Shown piece by piece: positions 44,709 through 54,560 of a DNA stretch of 64,000 nt. The stretch spans positions 1 to 64,000 of the forward strand of contig NZ_PYMH01000005.1 in the NCBI RefSeq assembly GCF_003025555.1, given 5' to 3'. This DNA is from Photobacterium lutimaris (GTDB lineage Bacteria; Pseudomonadota; Gammaproteobacteria; Enterobacterales; Vibrionaceae). Numbering within the stretch: the stretch's first letter is position 1; each line of letters starts with the position of its first letter. A model generated the notes under the pieces. That model saw nothing but the letters and a program-made list of their open reading frames with translations. It ran no database searches and was not told where the DNA came from. The translations under genes were made by a program, and so were the position numbers.

Positions 44709-45914
44709 TCACCTTTTATTGGCCATTATTTCTGTAAGCGCACGGCCTTCAAACCATAGTTTGCACATCTCAAGCATCTTCCCCTGAGTATGGCTGAAAA
44801 ATTGGTAGTAACCTTCGCATAGGTAGTTATGGGCGTGATCACCAATTCTTGGAACAAAGCGCTGTTTTGGACAACCACCATTGCAAAGCTGCAAGAATGA
44901 ACAGCTCTTGCATTGGGCGTTGAGATCTTTTTTCTTCATCCCAAATTCATAGTTTTGCTGGCTGAAATTCATTTCATTTAACGTTCTAGAGTGAAGGTTG
45001 CCAAGTTTAAACTCTGGGTAAACATAGTGATCACAGTTATAGACATCGCCATTTGCTTCAAGGGCGAAAGCACTACCGCAACGTGGAGCAAGGGTACACA
45101 TATTTCCTTGCTCTCCAGCCCAGCCTGCTAATGTGTTTTCGAAGTACGGAACAAAGATAGTACCGACATCATTACGTACCCAGTAATCAAAGATAGCAGA
45201 TAAAAACCGACCGAATTTTAGTGATGGGGCACTCCAATCGGTAACACTTGCTGCCACGTTGTGTTCAGGGCTTACTAGATAAATGCCATCCTTTGTTGGC
45301 TGCTCAGATGTTCGTTCTACCAATGGGATATACTGATGGCAATCACTTCCTAAAGATTTTAGATGCTGATAAACCTCAATAGCATGGTCAACATTGTGAC
45401 TTCCTACAACAGTTAGAGTGTTAAATTGAACGCCATGAATACGAAGTAGTCTTATACCTTCAACAACCTTTTGATATGACCCCTTACCACTTCGAGTTGT
45501 ACGATGTTTGTCATGCAGATGTTTCGGCCCGTCTATGGAAATACCTATAAGGAAATTATTCTGTTTGAATAAAGCACACCATTCATCATTGAGTAATACT
45601 CCATTGGTTTGAAGCGTATTATCGATAGTTTTCCCATTGGCATATTGGTGCTGCAACTTAAGGGCTCGCTGAAAAAAAACAATCCCCATCATTAGCGGCT
45701 CACCACCTTGCCAAGCAAAGGTTACGTGGTCAGTATGCTGTGCTTCAATATGTTGTCTTATATAAGCTTCTAAAGTCTCATCAGACATTTGCCAATTTGC
45801 GTTACGTTCGGGGTACAGCTTCTCTTTTTCCAAGTAGAAGCAGTAATCGCAATCGAGATTACACACTGAACCTGTTGGTTTGCTCATGACGTGGACTGAT
45901 TTTGACACTTCCAT
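44709..45914 (-). CDS. Anaerobic sulfatase-maturating enzyme (radical SAM)
   Basis: The 401-residue enzyme converts a Cys or Ser in sulfatases into the catalytic formylglycine. The radical SAM cluster is bound by Cys18, Cys22 and Cys25 in CNLDCDYC, followed by the YLEKEKLYP segment typical of anSME. The TFAWQGGEPL motif binds SAM. A C-terminal SPASM-type domain holds more cysteines (CGSAFALEANGDVYNCD, CKSCSFLQLCNGGCPKQR) for two extra clusters. The gene lies directly downstream of a sulfatase on the same strand (80-base gap), its presumed substrate. The call is secure. Confidence 0.94.
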   Translation of the reverse strand: MEVSKSVHVMSKPTGSVCNLDCDYCFYLEKEKLYPERNANWQMSDETLEAYIRQHIEAQHTDHVTFAWQGGEPLMMGIVFFQRALKLQHQYANGKTIDNTLQTNGVLLNDEWCALFKQNNFLIGISIDGPKHLHDKHRTTRSGKGSYQKVVEGIRLLRIHGVQFNTLTVVGSHNVDHAIEVYQHLKSLGSDCHQYIPLVERTSEQPTKDGIYLVSPEHNVAASVTDWSAPSLKFGRFLSAIFDYWVRNDVGTIFVPYFENTLAGWAGEQGNMCTLAPRCGSAFALEANGDVYNCDHYVYPEFKLGNLHSRTLNEMNFSQQNYEFGMKKKDLNAQCKSCSFLQLCNGGCPKQRFVPRIGDHAHNYLCEGYYQFFSHTQGKMLEMCKLWFEGRALTEIMANKR

Positions 45915-45994
45915 TACATTACCTCGTGATATAGGCAGTATTGCTTGCGCTATACTGCCTTTGAATCGTGAAATTTAAAAAACCATATGGCTAT

Positions 45995-47449
45995 CTATTT
46001 CTCCGCTTTACGATAACCGTCTGGAACAAATTTGCTAAAGTCAGCACCTTTACAATCTGGTTCATACCCATTGGGTGCCGGAAATGGAATCGTGTCGCAA
46101 CCTGTCGCAAGGTTTTGCTGAGCGGCTACGCTTCGCTTAATTACTGTAGGAAGGATACGAACAGCATCATCTCGTAAGTCATACATTTCTTGTGGATCAC
46201 TCGAAAGATCGTAAATTGCTGGAATCTGACGTTTTACCGGTGCTTCTGGCATGATGTCTTGCTCATAGAAGTGTAGCTTCCAGTCATTCCATTTATAAGC
46301 TTGGAAAATTTGGCCATTACTGATATAGAAGCCATCACGATTTGATTGCTTCATATCTCCTTTAAGGAAAGCCCACTGGTTGATGCCATCTATGTGACGA
46401 TCTGTTGGCATATCGTATCCTACCAATTCACCAACAGTCGGCATTACATCAACAACATGAACGATTTCATTACTCACATTGCCTTCTTTTATCGTTCCCG
46501 GCATTGAAGCGATAAAGGGGACTCGTATCGCCCCCTCTAGAGCGGTAAAGTATCCCCCACGCCAAGGCGCAGAGATACCATGATGTGGATAGTGCCACTC
46601 TGGACCATTGTCAGACAGCCAAATAATAAGAGTATTATCGCGAGCACCAGCATCTTCAATCGTATCTATAATTTGACCTGCACGGTGATCCAATTCATGC
46701 AACACATCTGCGTAATCACCTTTCCCTGTGACACCTGCAAAATCAGGGTGTGGGATGGTTGGTAAATGAGGTTGAGTGAAAGAGACGAACGTAAAAAACG
46801 GACTTCCAGCTTCGAGTTGTTCACTAATGTATGTTACGGCTCTATCTGTGATCTCACCATCAATGGTGCGACGAGTTTCCAGATTAAAATCCATAACGTT
46901 TTGTATTTTTCCATCTTTCGTATCTTGAATCTGTGGTATCTCCCCATCTTCTTTATCGAAATGAAGTTGGGATGAGTAAATAGATTCATCTGAGGTATTC
47001 AATACACCGAAAAAGTCATCAAAGCCTTGATCTAAAGGGGTTCTTCCTTCTGTATCGCCTAAGTGCCACTTACCATATATAGCAGTGTTGTAACCTAGTT
47101 CCTTGAACTTATTGGCCATAGTGACTTCCCAGTTCACCATGCCATAGTCCATTCCCCAAACAACTTCAGTCGTCGCAGTTCTTAAGGGGCGTCTACCTGT
47201 CATAAAGGCTGAACGGGTTGGCGTACATTGTGGCTCAACATTGAAATTGGTAAGCCGTATACCTTCTTTGGCAAGCTGATCCAAATTCGGTGTGGGCACT
47301 CCTCTTACGCTGCCATAAGATTGAAGTTCACCAAACCCTAGGTTGTCCACCATCATGATAACGACATTTGGTTGTACATCTGCCGCGTAGGACAGAGAAG
47401 GCAATAACAAACCAGCGATCGAGCTTGCTACGACTTTTTTCTTACTCAT
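45995..47449 (-). CDS. S1-family sulfatase (periplasmic)
   Basis: The 484-residue precursor has a signal peptide (SSIAGLLLPSLSYAADV) and the sulfatase motif CTPTRSAFMTGRR, with Cys75 as the residue modified to formylglycine. Metal-binding parts include MMVDNLGFGE near the N-terminus and LIIWLSDNGPEW in the middle. Such enzymes remove sulfate esters from carbohydrates. The substrate may be a sulfated xylose-containing glycan, given the porin, alpha-xylosidase and xyl genes of the same island; this is inferred. Its maturase is encoded next door, and a divergent LysR-type gene is the likely regulator. Confidence 0.92.
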   Translation of the reverse strand: MSKKKVVASSIAGLLLPSLSYAADVQPNVVIMMVDNLGFGELQSYGSVRGVPTPNLDQLAKEGIRLTNFNVEPQCTPTRSAFMTGRRPLRTATTEVVWGMDYGMVNWEVTMANKFKELGYNTAIYGKWHLGDTEGRTPLDQGFDDFFGVLNTSDESIYSSQLHFDKEDGEIPQIQDTKDGKIQNVMDFNLETRRTIDGEITDRAVTYISEQLEAGSPFFTFVSFTQPHLPTIPHPDFAGVTGKGDYADVLHELDHRAGQIIDTIEDAGARDNTLIIWLSDNGPEWHYPHHGISAPWRGGYFTALEGAIRVPFIASMPGTIKEGNVSNEIVHVVDVMPTVGELVGYDMPTDRHIDGINQWAFLKGDMKQSNRDGFYISNGQIFQAYKWNDWKLHFYEQDIMPEAPVKRQIPAIYDLSSDPQEMYDLRDDAVRILPTVIKRSVAAQQNLATGCDTIPFPAPNGYEPDCKGADFSKFVPDGYRKAEK

Positions 47450-47537
47450 CTTTATTCCCCTAGTACAAAGTTACCTCTTGAAGTATATGTGCCACCTGTA
47501 TACTTTGTAGTGATTAATAATCATCAAGGAAATAACC

Positions 47538-48452
47538 GTGAGGAATGACGAATTTAAAAAGTTGCAACTACTTGATTTTAACTTGCTGAAAACGTTGCTG
47601 GTTCTTCTTGAGGAGAAGCACATATCTAAAAGTGCAGAATTGCTCTACATTACCCAACCTGCGGTAAGTAAGCAGCTAGCAAAACTTCGAGAAGTCTTTG
47701 AGGACCCGCTGCTAGTACGCGTTGGAAATAGACAAGTGCTCACTCCAAAAGCGCTGAAAATTCACGCCGAAGTGACTTCCGTGTGTAACAAAATCCGGGA
47801 TCTAATTGCTTCAGAAAGTCTGGACTTACAAGAAGTATCGCAAAATGTTTCTATCATGTTTTCAGACTATGGCAGCTCAAGCTGGGTATCTCAAGTAGTG
47901 CGTGAAATAGCTAAAAGTGCGCCTAACGTCACCATCACGTGCAAAAGTTGGAGTGAAGAGAATATCCAAAAGTTGGTGAGAGGTGATATTCATTTTGCAC
48001 TCGGAATGCTTCCGAAACACGCAGAAGATCATGAATCAGAGATACTAGGGCATTTACCCAACGCACTTGTCGCTAGAAAAAATCATCCTATTTTTTCGTC
48101 TGTCGCGGATATAGAACAGAGCATTATCAAATACCCACTAATAAGGATAAAAGGCTCACATCAATATGATAAATCCTATAACACTCTGGTAGGAGAAAAC
48201 GTAATATTAATTGATGAGGCATCGCTATGGCTAGCTCTAGAAACTCTCTCTTCTACTGATGCGATACTAATTGGTCCAAGCAAATTTGTTGCCGATATCA
48301 CTCTTCAATCTTGCTATCAAAGCATAGAGCTTCCTATGCTTCCTAATATACCAATATCCTTGTCTTGGTCTGTTGGAATCACTAACGACTTGTTCCTACA
48401 GTGGATGAAAGACAAGTTAGTTGAGATTGGGCGAAAAATTGTGGATGATTAA
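47538..48452 (+). CDS. LysR-family transcriptional regulator
   Basis: The 304-residue protein has an N-terminal LysR helix-turn-helix (HISKSAELLYITQPAVSKQL, AKLREVFEDPLLVRVG) and a C-terminal periplasmic-binding-like effector domain. Translation starts at a GTG at 47538 with AAGGAA upstream. It is divergent from the sulfatase gene with an 88-base gap, the classical arrangement for a LysR regulator and its target. It probably controls the sulfatase/maturase pair. The effector is unknown and may be sulfate or a sulfated sugar. Confidence 0.9.
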   Translation: MRNDEFKKLQLLDFNLLKTLLVLLEEKHISKSAELLYITQPAVSKQLAKLREVFEDPLLVRVGNRQVLTPKALKIHAEVTSVCNKIRDLIASESLDLQEVSQNVSIMFSDYGSSSWVSQVVREIAKSAPNVTITCKSWSEENIQKLVRGDIHFALGMLPKHAEDHESEILGHLPNALVARKNHPIFSSVADIEQSIIKYPLIRIKGSHQYDKSYNTLVGENVILIDEASLWLALETLSSTDAILIGPSKFVADITLQSCYQSIELPMLPNIPISLSWSVGITNDLFLQWMKDKLVEIGRKIVDD

Positions 48453-48736
48453 CATCGTGAACAGACAGGTCTGGATTGGATAATAGGGCCAAAAACTATT
48501 ATCTGCACTATTGATAACTTCTGGTTATACAAGATTCGAATAATGGGAAGCATTAGATCTTTTGTTCTAAATAGCAATGGGGCATTTATGTGCTAGCCGG
48601 GATATTCGGAGATAAGCTAGGAGAGAAATGAGGGCTAACTGACTTGGGGCTAACTCTTGCTTGACTAAGATTCTGAAATACGGTGTATAAAACACAATAA
48701 CGCCATCATTAAATTCTGATGGCGTTTTTCAATGGG
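48453..48736. other. Gap between lysR and xylB with a hairpin
   Basis: No gene was found. The stem AACGCCATCA / TGATGGCGTT at 48699-48726, followed by TTT, serves as terminator for the convergent genes on either side. Confidence 0.6.
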
Positions 48737-50188
48737 TTAAAATAAGCCTTTCAACTGCTGATACAAGGCTTGGTATTTTTCACGCTTTACATTATAAATC
48801 GCGTGTTTTTCTAGCTCCGGTTGATGCACCTGAACTAAATCAGGCTCTGGGCAAACCTCTGAAAGTGTCGCCTGATCCACTACGCCAAGATAAGCAAGAC
48901 GGGCAGCCCCTAAAGCCGGACCTACGTCACCACCGGTCCGGTAGGTCAACGCTTTGCCAAAAATATCGGCAAGCATCTGACGCCAGTAAGCACTCCGCGC
49001 ACCGCCACCAATCAGCGAGATTTCTTCCGGAACGAGCGTCGTTGCATGCAGCGCGTCTAAGCCGTCAGCAAACGCAAAACCCACACCTTCAAGAACGGCT
49101 TTGCCCAGATCGGCACGTGTTGTGGTGTGTGTCATCCCAAAGAATACACCTTTTGCGGTTGGATCATTATGTGGCGTACGTTCACCCGATAAGTAGGGTA
49201 GGAAAATAATATCGGACGTTTCAGCGGCGTCAGTTTCCACCTGTTCAAGCAGCGCCGGTACGCTTTCTGCCCCGGTCAATTCAGCGACCCAAGAGAGGCA
49301 GGAGGCAGCGCTGAGGATCACAGACATGGAATGCCAGGTCCCCGGCAGAGCATGACAGAAACTGTGTAAAGCAGATTCTGGATTCGCTAAAAAGCCATCA
49401 CTTACGGCAAAATACACACCGGATGTTCCAAGCGATAGCATTGCCTGACCCGGTTGGGTAATACCAACGCCAATCGCGCCTGCAGCATTATCCCCCGCAC
49501 CTGCCACAACAGGTACACAAGGCATTCCCCATTCACGGGCAAGAGGTTCAGAAAGCGTTCCTGTTACATCACTGCCTTCGAACAACTCCGGCATCTGCTG
49601 ACGAGTAAGCCCTGTTGCCGCCAGTAGTTCATCACTCCAATCTCGTCTGCCGACATCCAGCCACATAGTACCCGCAGAATCTGACATGTCAGATGCATAG
49701 TCCCCGGTTAAACGAAAACGCAAGTAGTCCTTAGGTAATAACACCTTAGAGATTTTAGCAAAACACTCTGGTTCATGTTTTTGTAGCCATTTCAGCTTGG
49801 GAGCGGTAAATCCCGGCATCATAATATTGCCGGTGATATGACGGCTTTCAGGCACCATACATTCTAACTCTGCACATTCAGCAGCACTACGACCATCATT
49901 CCAGAGGATAGCAGGACGAAGCACGTCTCCATGACTATCAACCAATGTGGCTCCGTGCATCTGCCCCGACAAACCAATAGCACGCACATTTGATAAGTCC
50001 ACTTTTTCCCGCAGGGATGAAATCGCTTCACTGGTTGCGTACCACCAGTCTTCAGGACTTTGTTCCGACCACATAGGTGCAGGCCGTGATACGGTTAAAG
50101 CCACCGTCTCGGCACCAATGATATGTCCACTCTCATCCAACAAAACAACTTTGACACCCGATGTACCCAAATCGATACCGATAAACAT
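48737..50188 (-). CDS. xylB: Xylulokinase
   Basis: XylB phosphorylates D-xylulose to xylulose-5-phosphate for the pentose phosphate pathway. The 483-residue FGGY kinase has FIGIDLGTSGVKVVLLDESG at the N-terminus, LSGQMHGATLVD, and GAGDNAAGAIGVGI with the catalytic Asp in the middle, and ends at the expected length (E. coli 484). The start at 50188, or the ATG immediately before it, is supported by GAGGAA. A far longer frame upstream has no ribosome site. It is divergent from xylR. A CRP-like site (TGAGGTATCTGTCACA, imperfect) lies at 50297-50312. Confidence 0.96.
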   Translation of the reverse strand: MFIGIDLGTSGVKVVLLDESGHIIGAETVALTVSRPAPMWSEQSPEDWWYATSEAISSLREKVDLSNVRAIGLSGQMHGATLVDSHGDVLRPAILWNDGRSAAECAELECMVPESRHITGNIMMPGFTAPKLKWLQKHEPECFAKISKVLLPKDYLRFRLTGDYASDMSDSAGTMWLDVGRRDWSDELLAATGLTRQQMPELFEGSDVTGTLSEPLAREWGMPCVPVVAGAGDNAAGAIGVGITQPGQAMLSLGTSGVYFAVSDGFLANPESALHSFCHALPGTWHSMSVILSAASCLSWVAELTGAESVPALLEQVETDAAETSDIIFLPYLSGERTPHNDPTAKGVFFGMTHTTTRADLGKAVLEGVGFAFADGLDALHATTLVPEEISLIGGGARSAYWRQMLADIFGKALTYRTGGDVGPALGAARLAYLGVVDQATLSEVCPEPDLVQVHQPELEKHAIYNVKREKYQALYQQLKGLF

Positions 50189-50373
50189 CATGTATTCCTC
50201 AAAAAACCACATTTCACTCGATGTCTTCCATGCTCGCGGACTTCTGCGATTAGAACAATTATGTTTTTTGTTACCGTATTTCTCTGATTTCACGACTGAG
50301 GTATCTGTCACAAAGTGTCTCAATTTCGACTGCTAGTATCTGGTTAAGTTTTTTAGTTAGAACCCTAAACGGC

Positions 50374-51564
50374 ATGAATAAACGCTACCGCATTACACTG
50401 CTTTTTAACGCCAATAAAGTCTACGATCGTCAAATTATTGAAGGGATCGGTGAATACCTTCAGGCCACACAATGTGATTGGGATATTTTCTTGGAAGAGG
50501 ACTTCCTCACCCGCCTCGATGACATCAAAGGCTGGGCGGGTGATGGGATCATCGCTGATTTTGATAACCCAGAAATTCAAAGCGTGTTATCCGAATTCAA
50601 GATTCCCACGATAGGTGTCGGTGGTTCCTATCAAAGTAGCGAAGATTATCCAAACGTTCCGTATGTAGCCACAGATAATCACAGTTTAGTAAAAATGGCA
50701 TTTCATCACCTACGCGATAAAGGCCTTGAAAACTTTGCCTTCTATGGTTTGCCTAATACCCCATCAAAGCGCTGGGCTCATGAACGGGAAAAAGCCTTTA
50801 GCCAGATAGTAAAAGACGAAGGCTATGATGGGGCTGTTTATCGCGGCAACGAAACAACACCGCAGACATGGCAATACGATATGAATCGTCTTGCTGACTG
50901 GCTCCAGCGTTTGCCGACACCAACCGGCATTATCGCCGTCACCGATTCACGAGCACGCCATTTACTTCAAGTATGTGACCACCTCAACTTGATGGTGCCC
51001 GATAAAATAGCAGTGATAGGCATTGATAATGAGGAATTAGCCCGATACCTAACCCGCGTTTCGCTTAGCTCTGTCGGGCAAGGGTGCAAAGCAATGGGCT
51101 ACCGTTCAGCCAAACTGCTACATAATTTATTGACCGCCCCTCAATCCGTGGACAGTAATAAAAAACCTAGAATTATTGTCCCACCGACACAAATTTATGA
51201 GCGTCAAAGCACTGATTTTCATGCATTAAAAGACCCATATGTTATTCAGGCCATGCACTATATCCGCCATAACGCCTGTAAAGGCATTAAGGTCGACCAA
51301 GTATTGAGTTTTGTTGGCATTTCTCGCTCAAACCTTGAATCTCGGTTTAAAGATGAACGAGGGCATTCGATCCACCAGGAAATACACAATGCCAAACTAC
51401 ATCGGGCTTGCCACCTTTTGGGGTCTACTGAGTTGCAGATTAACGAAATAGCGTCACTGTGTGGCTACCCATCGTTGCAATACATGTACACAGTATTCAA
51501 AAAGAACCTAGATCTAACACCAAAGGAATATCGCACCACAAAGCAACAAGGTAGAACGCGATAG
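50374..51564 (+). CDS. xylR: Xylose operon activator XylR (AraC family)
   Basis: The 396-residue regulator has an N-terminal LacI/PBP-like xylose-sensing domain (ITLLFNANKVYDRQIIEGIG, IGVGGSYQS, AVIGIDNEELARYLTRVSLSS) and a C-terminal AraC DNA-binding domain (VLSFVGISRSNLESRFKDER, EIASLCGYPSLQYMYTVFKK). With xylose bound it should activate xylA and xylB. The last six codons and the stop lie inside the right copy of the 108-bp repeat, so the natural C-terminal tail was replaced by QQGRTR when the repeat was formed. The conserved fold ends before that point (TPKEYR), so function is likely kept. Confidence 0.95.
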   Translation: MNKRYRITLLFNANKVYDRQIIEGIGEYLQATQCDWDIFLEEDFLTRLDDIKGWAGDGIIADFDNPEIQSVLSEFKIPTIGVGGSYQSSEDYPNVPYVATDNHSLVKMAFHHLRDKGLENFAFYGLPNTPSKRWAHEREKAFSQIVKDEGYDGAVYRGNETTPQTWQYDMNRLADWLQRLPTPTGIIAVTDSRARHLLQVCDHLNLMVPDKIAVIGIDNEELARYLTRVSLSSVGQGCKAMGYRSAKLLHNLLTAPQSVDSNKKPRIIVPPTQIYERQSTDFHALKDPYVIQAMHYIRHNACKGIKVDQVLSFVGISRSNLESRFKDERGHSIHQEIHNAKLHRACHLLGSTELQINEIASLCGYPSLQYMYTVFKKNLDLTPKEYRTTKQQGRTR

Positions 51565-51651
51565 CCCCACTTGCTCTGCTAATTCTGAAATCCGATACAT
51601 GGCACGACTCTCTACACTGAAGTTATAACCTTAAACTATAAAGCCTTAGAC
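51544..51651. repeat. 108-bp direct repeat, right copy (truncated merR start)
   Basis: This is the second copy of 36894-37001, with 100 of 108 bases identical. It carries the first 19 codons of the MerR-methyltransferase gene (minus strand) and its promoter, cut off by xylR. Within the coding part the only difference is synonymous (CGA to CGG). Confidence 0.95.
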
Positions 51652-51667
51652 GTTTGTTGATTAAACT

Positions 51668-51693
51668 AAAAAAGGCCTGCTCAAGAGCAGGCC
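51668..51693 (-). terminator. Intrinsic terminator after pflB
   Basis: On the minus strand GGCCTGCTC, TT, GAGCAGGCC is followed by TTTTTTTAG. Confidence 0.92.
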
Positions 51694-51778
51694 AAGCTTT
51701 GCTAACAAGTAGCTAGGTAGTCACAGATTACTTAACTCAACGTGTTAATTATTATTTTCCGACAATGCGAATAAACAT

Positions 51779-54076
51779 CTACAGTTTGTCGGTAAAGGTA
51801 CGGGTGATCACATCTTGCTGCTGCTCTTTGGTCAGCGAGTTAAAGCGTACCGCATAGCCAGACACCCGGATGGTCAGCTGCGGGTATTTCTCTGGGTTCG
51901 CTACCGCTTCAAGCAACATATCGCGATTCATCACATTGACGTTCAGGTGCTGGCCTCCTTCTACATCAATACCGTTTGCTCCCGCTTCATGATGGAAGTA
52001 TCCATCCATTAGCGCTGCTAAGTTTTGTTTCTGGGTGTCGCTATCTTTACCCAATGCATTAGGAACGATAGAGAACGTATACGAGATACCGTCTTTCGCA
52101 TAAGCAAACGGTAGCTTCGACACCGAGGTCAGCGAGGCAACAGCACCTTTTTGGTCGCGCCCATGCATTGGGTTGGCACCCGGGCCAAACGGCATACCGG
52201 CACGGCGACCATCAGGAGTATTGCCGGTCTTCTTACCGTACACCACATTGGATGTGATGGTCAGAATTGACTGCGTTGGCGTCGCTTCACGGTACATACT
52301 CATCTTCTGAATTTTCTTCATGAAGCGCTCAACGAGATCACAGGCAATGTCATCAACCCGAGAGTCGTTGTTCCCAAACGTCGGATAATCGCCGTCAATA
52401 TCAAAATCAATCGCTAGACCATCGTTGTCACGGATCGGTGTCACCTTGGCAAACTTAATCGCAGCAAGGGAGTCTGCAACCACCGACAGGCCAGCAATAC
52501 CGCATGCCATTGTACGTTTAACATCTCGGTCCATCAGTGCCATCAGTGACGCTTCATAGCTGTAGCGGTCGTGCGAGTAGTGGATAATATTCAACGCTGT
52601 CACGTACTGCGTTGCTAGCCAATCGAGCATGGCATCAAAACGTGGCATAAGGGTGTCGAAATCCAATACATCATCGGCAATCGGAGATTGTTTCGGGCCC
52701 ACCTGAGCTTTTGACTTTTCATCAACACCGCCATTGATGGTATAAAGCAGTGCTTTTGCCAAATTAGCGCGGGCACCAAAAAACTGCATATCTTTACCAA
52801 CGATCTGCGGGCTGACACAACATGCGATGGCATAGTCATCATTATTAAAGTCAGGGCGCATCAAATCATCATTTTCATACTGCAGAGATGATGTATCGAT
52901 AGACACCTTAGCGGCATATTTCTTAAACCCTTCCGGTAACTGCTCAGACCAAAGCACCGTCATGTTAGGCTCTGGCGCCGGTCCCATATTGTACAACGTA
53001 TGCAGGTAACGGAAGGTGGTTTTACTGACCAATGTACGGCCGTCAACACCCATTCCCGCCATCGCTTCGGTTGCCCAGATTGGGTCGCCAGAGAACAGCG
53101 AATCGTAATCTGGCGTACGAAGGAAACGCACCATTCTCAGCTTCATAATGAAATGGTCGACCAGCTCTTGTGCTTGGGACTCACTCAATACCCCATTGGC
53201 CATATCTCTCTCGATGTAAACATCAAGGAAGGTGGAGGTACGGCCAAGGGACATCGCCGCGCCGTTTTGTGATTTCACCGCAGCCAGGTAGCCAAAATAC
53301 GTAAATTGGATAGCTTCTTGCGCTGAGCGTGCTGGCGTCGACATATCAACGCCGTATTTCAATCCCATGGTGCAAATATCTTCCAAGGCCTGGATCTGAT
53401 CAGCCAACTCTTCACGTAGACGCAGCGTCTTTTCTAGATCTTGCCCCAGCTCTAAGAAGGCTTGAGTCGACTTGAGCTGCTCATGCTTATCGGCTTTCAA
53501 GAAGTCAATACCATAAAGGGCAATACGGCGGTAGTCACCAATAATACGTCCACGGCCATAGGCATCGGGCAAGCCAGTAATAATCCCTGATTTACGGCAC
53601 GCCAGAATATCTTTGGTATACAGATCAAAGCACGCTTTATTATGCGTTTTACGGTATTCGGTGAAGGTTTTTTCAACCCCAGGATCTAATTCTCGACCAT
53701 ATACCTCACACGAGGTTTTCACCATACGGATACCACCGTTGGCAATAATGGCGCGCTTGAGTGGCTTGTCGGTTTGCAGGCCGACAATCGTTTCTAGCTC
53801 TTTGTTGATATAGCCGGCATCGTGAGAAATAATCGTCGATGGCAGCTCGGTATCAAAGTCAATCGGCGCATGTGTGCGGCTTTCTTCTTTGATCCCTTCT
53901 AAGACATTATTCCAAAGCGTTACCGTTGCTTGCGTCGCCTCAGCAAGAAAAGATTCATCACCTTCATAAGGTGTATAGTTAGCCTGAATGAAATTACGGG
54001 TGTTGACCTCGGTCTGCCAATCACCAGCTGTAAAACCTTTCCACGCTTGAAGCATTTCAGTAGTTGGAATAGTCAT
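51779..54076 (-). CDS. pflB: Pyruvate formate-lyase (formate C-acetyltransferase)
   Basis: The 765-residue glycyl-radical enzyme converts pyruvate and CoA to acetyl-CoA and formate during anaerobic growth. The active-site Cys-Cys pair lies in [12 protein letters not shown] and the radical glycine in the C-terminal RVSGYAVRF. The sequence fits PFL and TdcE-type enzymes over its whole length. Neither focA nor the activase gene pflA lies beside it, so activation must come from elsewhere; a TdcE-like 2-ketoacid role is possible. A strong terminator ends it. Confidence 0.94.
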   Translation of the reverse strand: MTIPTTEMLQAWKGFTAGDWQTEVNTRNFIQANYTPYEGDESFLAEATQATVTLWNNVLEGIKEESRTHAPIDFDTELPSTIISHDAGYINKELETIVGLQTDKPLKRAIIANGGIRMVKTSCEVYGRELDPGVEKTFTEYRKTHNKACFDLYTKDILACRKSGIITGLPDAYGRGRIIGDYRRIALYGIDFLKADKHEQLKSTQAFLELGQDLEKTLRLREELADQIQALEDICTMGLKYGVDMSTPARSAQEAIQFTYFGYLAAVKSQNGAAMSLGRTSTFLDVYIERDMANGVLSESQAQELVDHFIMKLRMVRFLRTPDYDSLFSGDPIWATEAMAGMGVDGRTLVSKTTFRYLHTLYNMGPAPEPNMTVLWSEQLPEGFKKYAAKVSIDTSSLQYENDDLMRPDFNNDDYAIACCVSPQIVGKDMQFFGARANLAKALLYTINGGVDEKSKAQVGPKQSPIADDVLDFDTLMPRFDAMLDWLATQYVTALNIIHYSHDRYSYEASLMALMDRDVKRTMACGIAGLSVVADSLAAIKFAKVTPIRDNDGLAIDFDIDGDYPTFGNNDSRVDDIACDLVERFMKKIQKMSMYREATPTQSILTITSNVVYGKKTGNTPDGRRAGMPFGPGANPMHGRDQKGAVASLTSVSKLPFAYAKDGISYTFSIVPNALGKDSDTQKQNLAALMDGYFHHEAGANGIDVEGGQHLNVNVMNRDMLLEAVANPEKYPQLTIRVSGYAVRFNSLTKEQQQDVITRTFTDKL

Positions 54077-54481
54077 AGTTAATACCTAACAATAATCGTG
54101 TTCAATAAGACTTTAATTGTTTAAAATCCGAAATAGAGACAAAGCAAAACCTATAATGCTTTTCATAAATAATGGCTGGACAAAACACCCTGCCAAGTAT
54201 TATTAAAAAGCTATTTATCAAACAGCTTCATACACAAATTAGATTCGATTTGTTCACTTTATCTTGATGACTGAATGGTAGGACAAATCACCACATGATA
54301 AAAATGAACGCTTTTCATTTTTAACATGCACAAAACGCATGCTTTGACAGTAACAAACGAGCAAGGCTAATACTTTCAATGATTTGAAAACAAAAGCAAT
54401 GCAAAACAAACCTTGCATTTCGCTTGGGTTTTTCTCTTCCCCCACCTATCATCCCGAATTTTTACGTCTTCCAGATACAAT
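54077..54481. other. pflB upstream region
   Basis: No convincing gene was seen in this region of about 400 bases. It must contain the pflB promoter. I could not find a complete FNR box (TTGAT-N4-ATCAA) by eye. Confidence 0.4.
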
Positions 54482-54526
54482 AAAGCCTTTAACAAACAAT
54501 ATTGCTATGTCTGTTAAAGGCTTTTA
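54482..54526 (-). terminator. Hairpin after the DUF2799 lipoprotein gene
   Basis: AAAGCCTTTAACA and TGTTAAAGGCTTT form a perfect 13-base-pair stem with a 17-base loop. Confidence 0.8.
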
Positions 54527-54560
54527 AAAGTAATAAACTTTGATCAATGGTTACATTGGA

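Noticed and set aside
54254..54445. 63-codon frame on the minus strand upstream of pflB
   Set aside because: Composition is unlike a protein, there is no Shine-Dalgarno sequence, and it lies in a promoter region.
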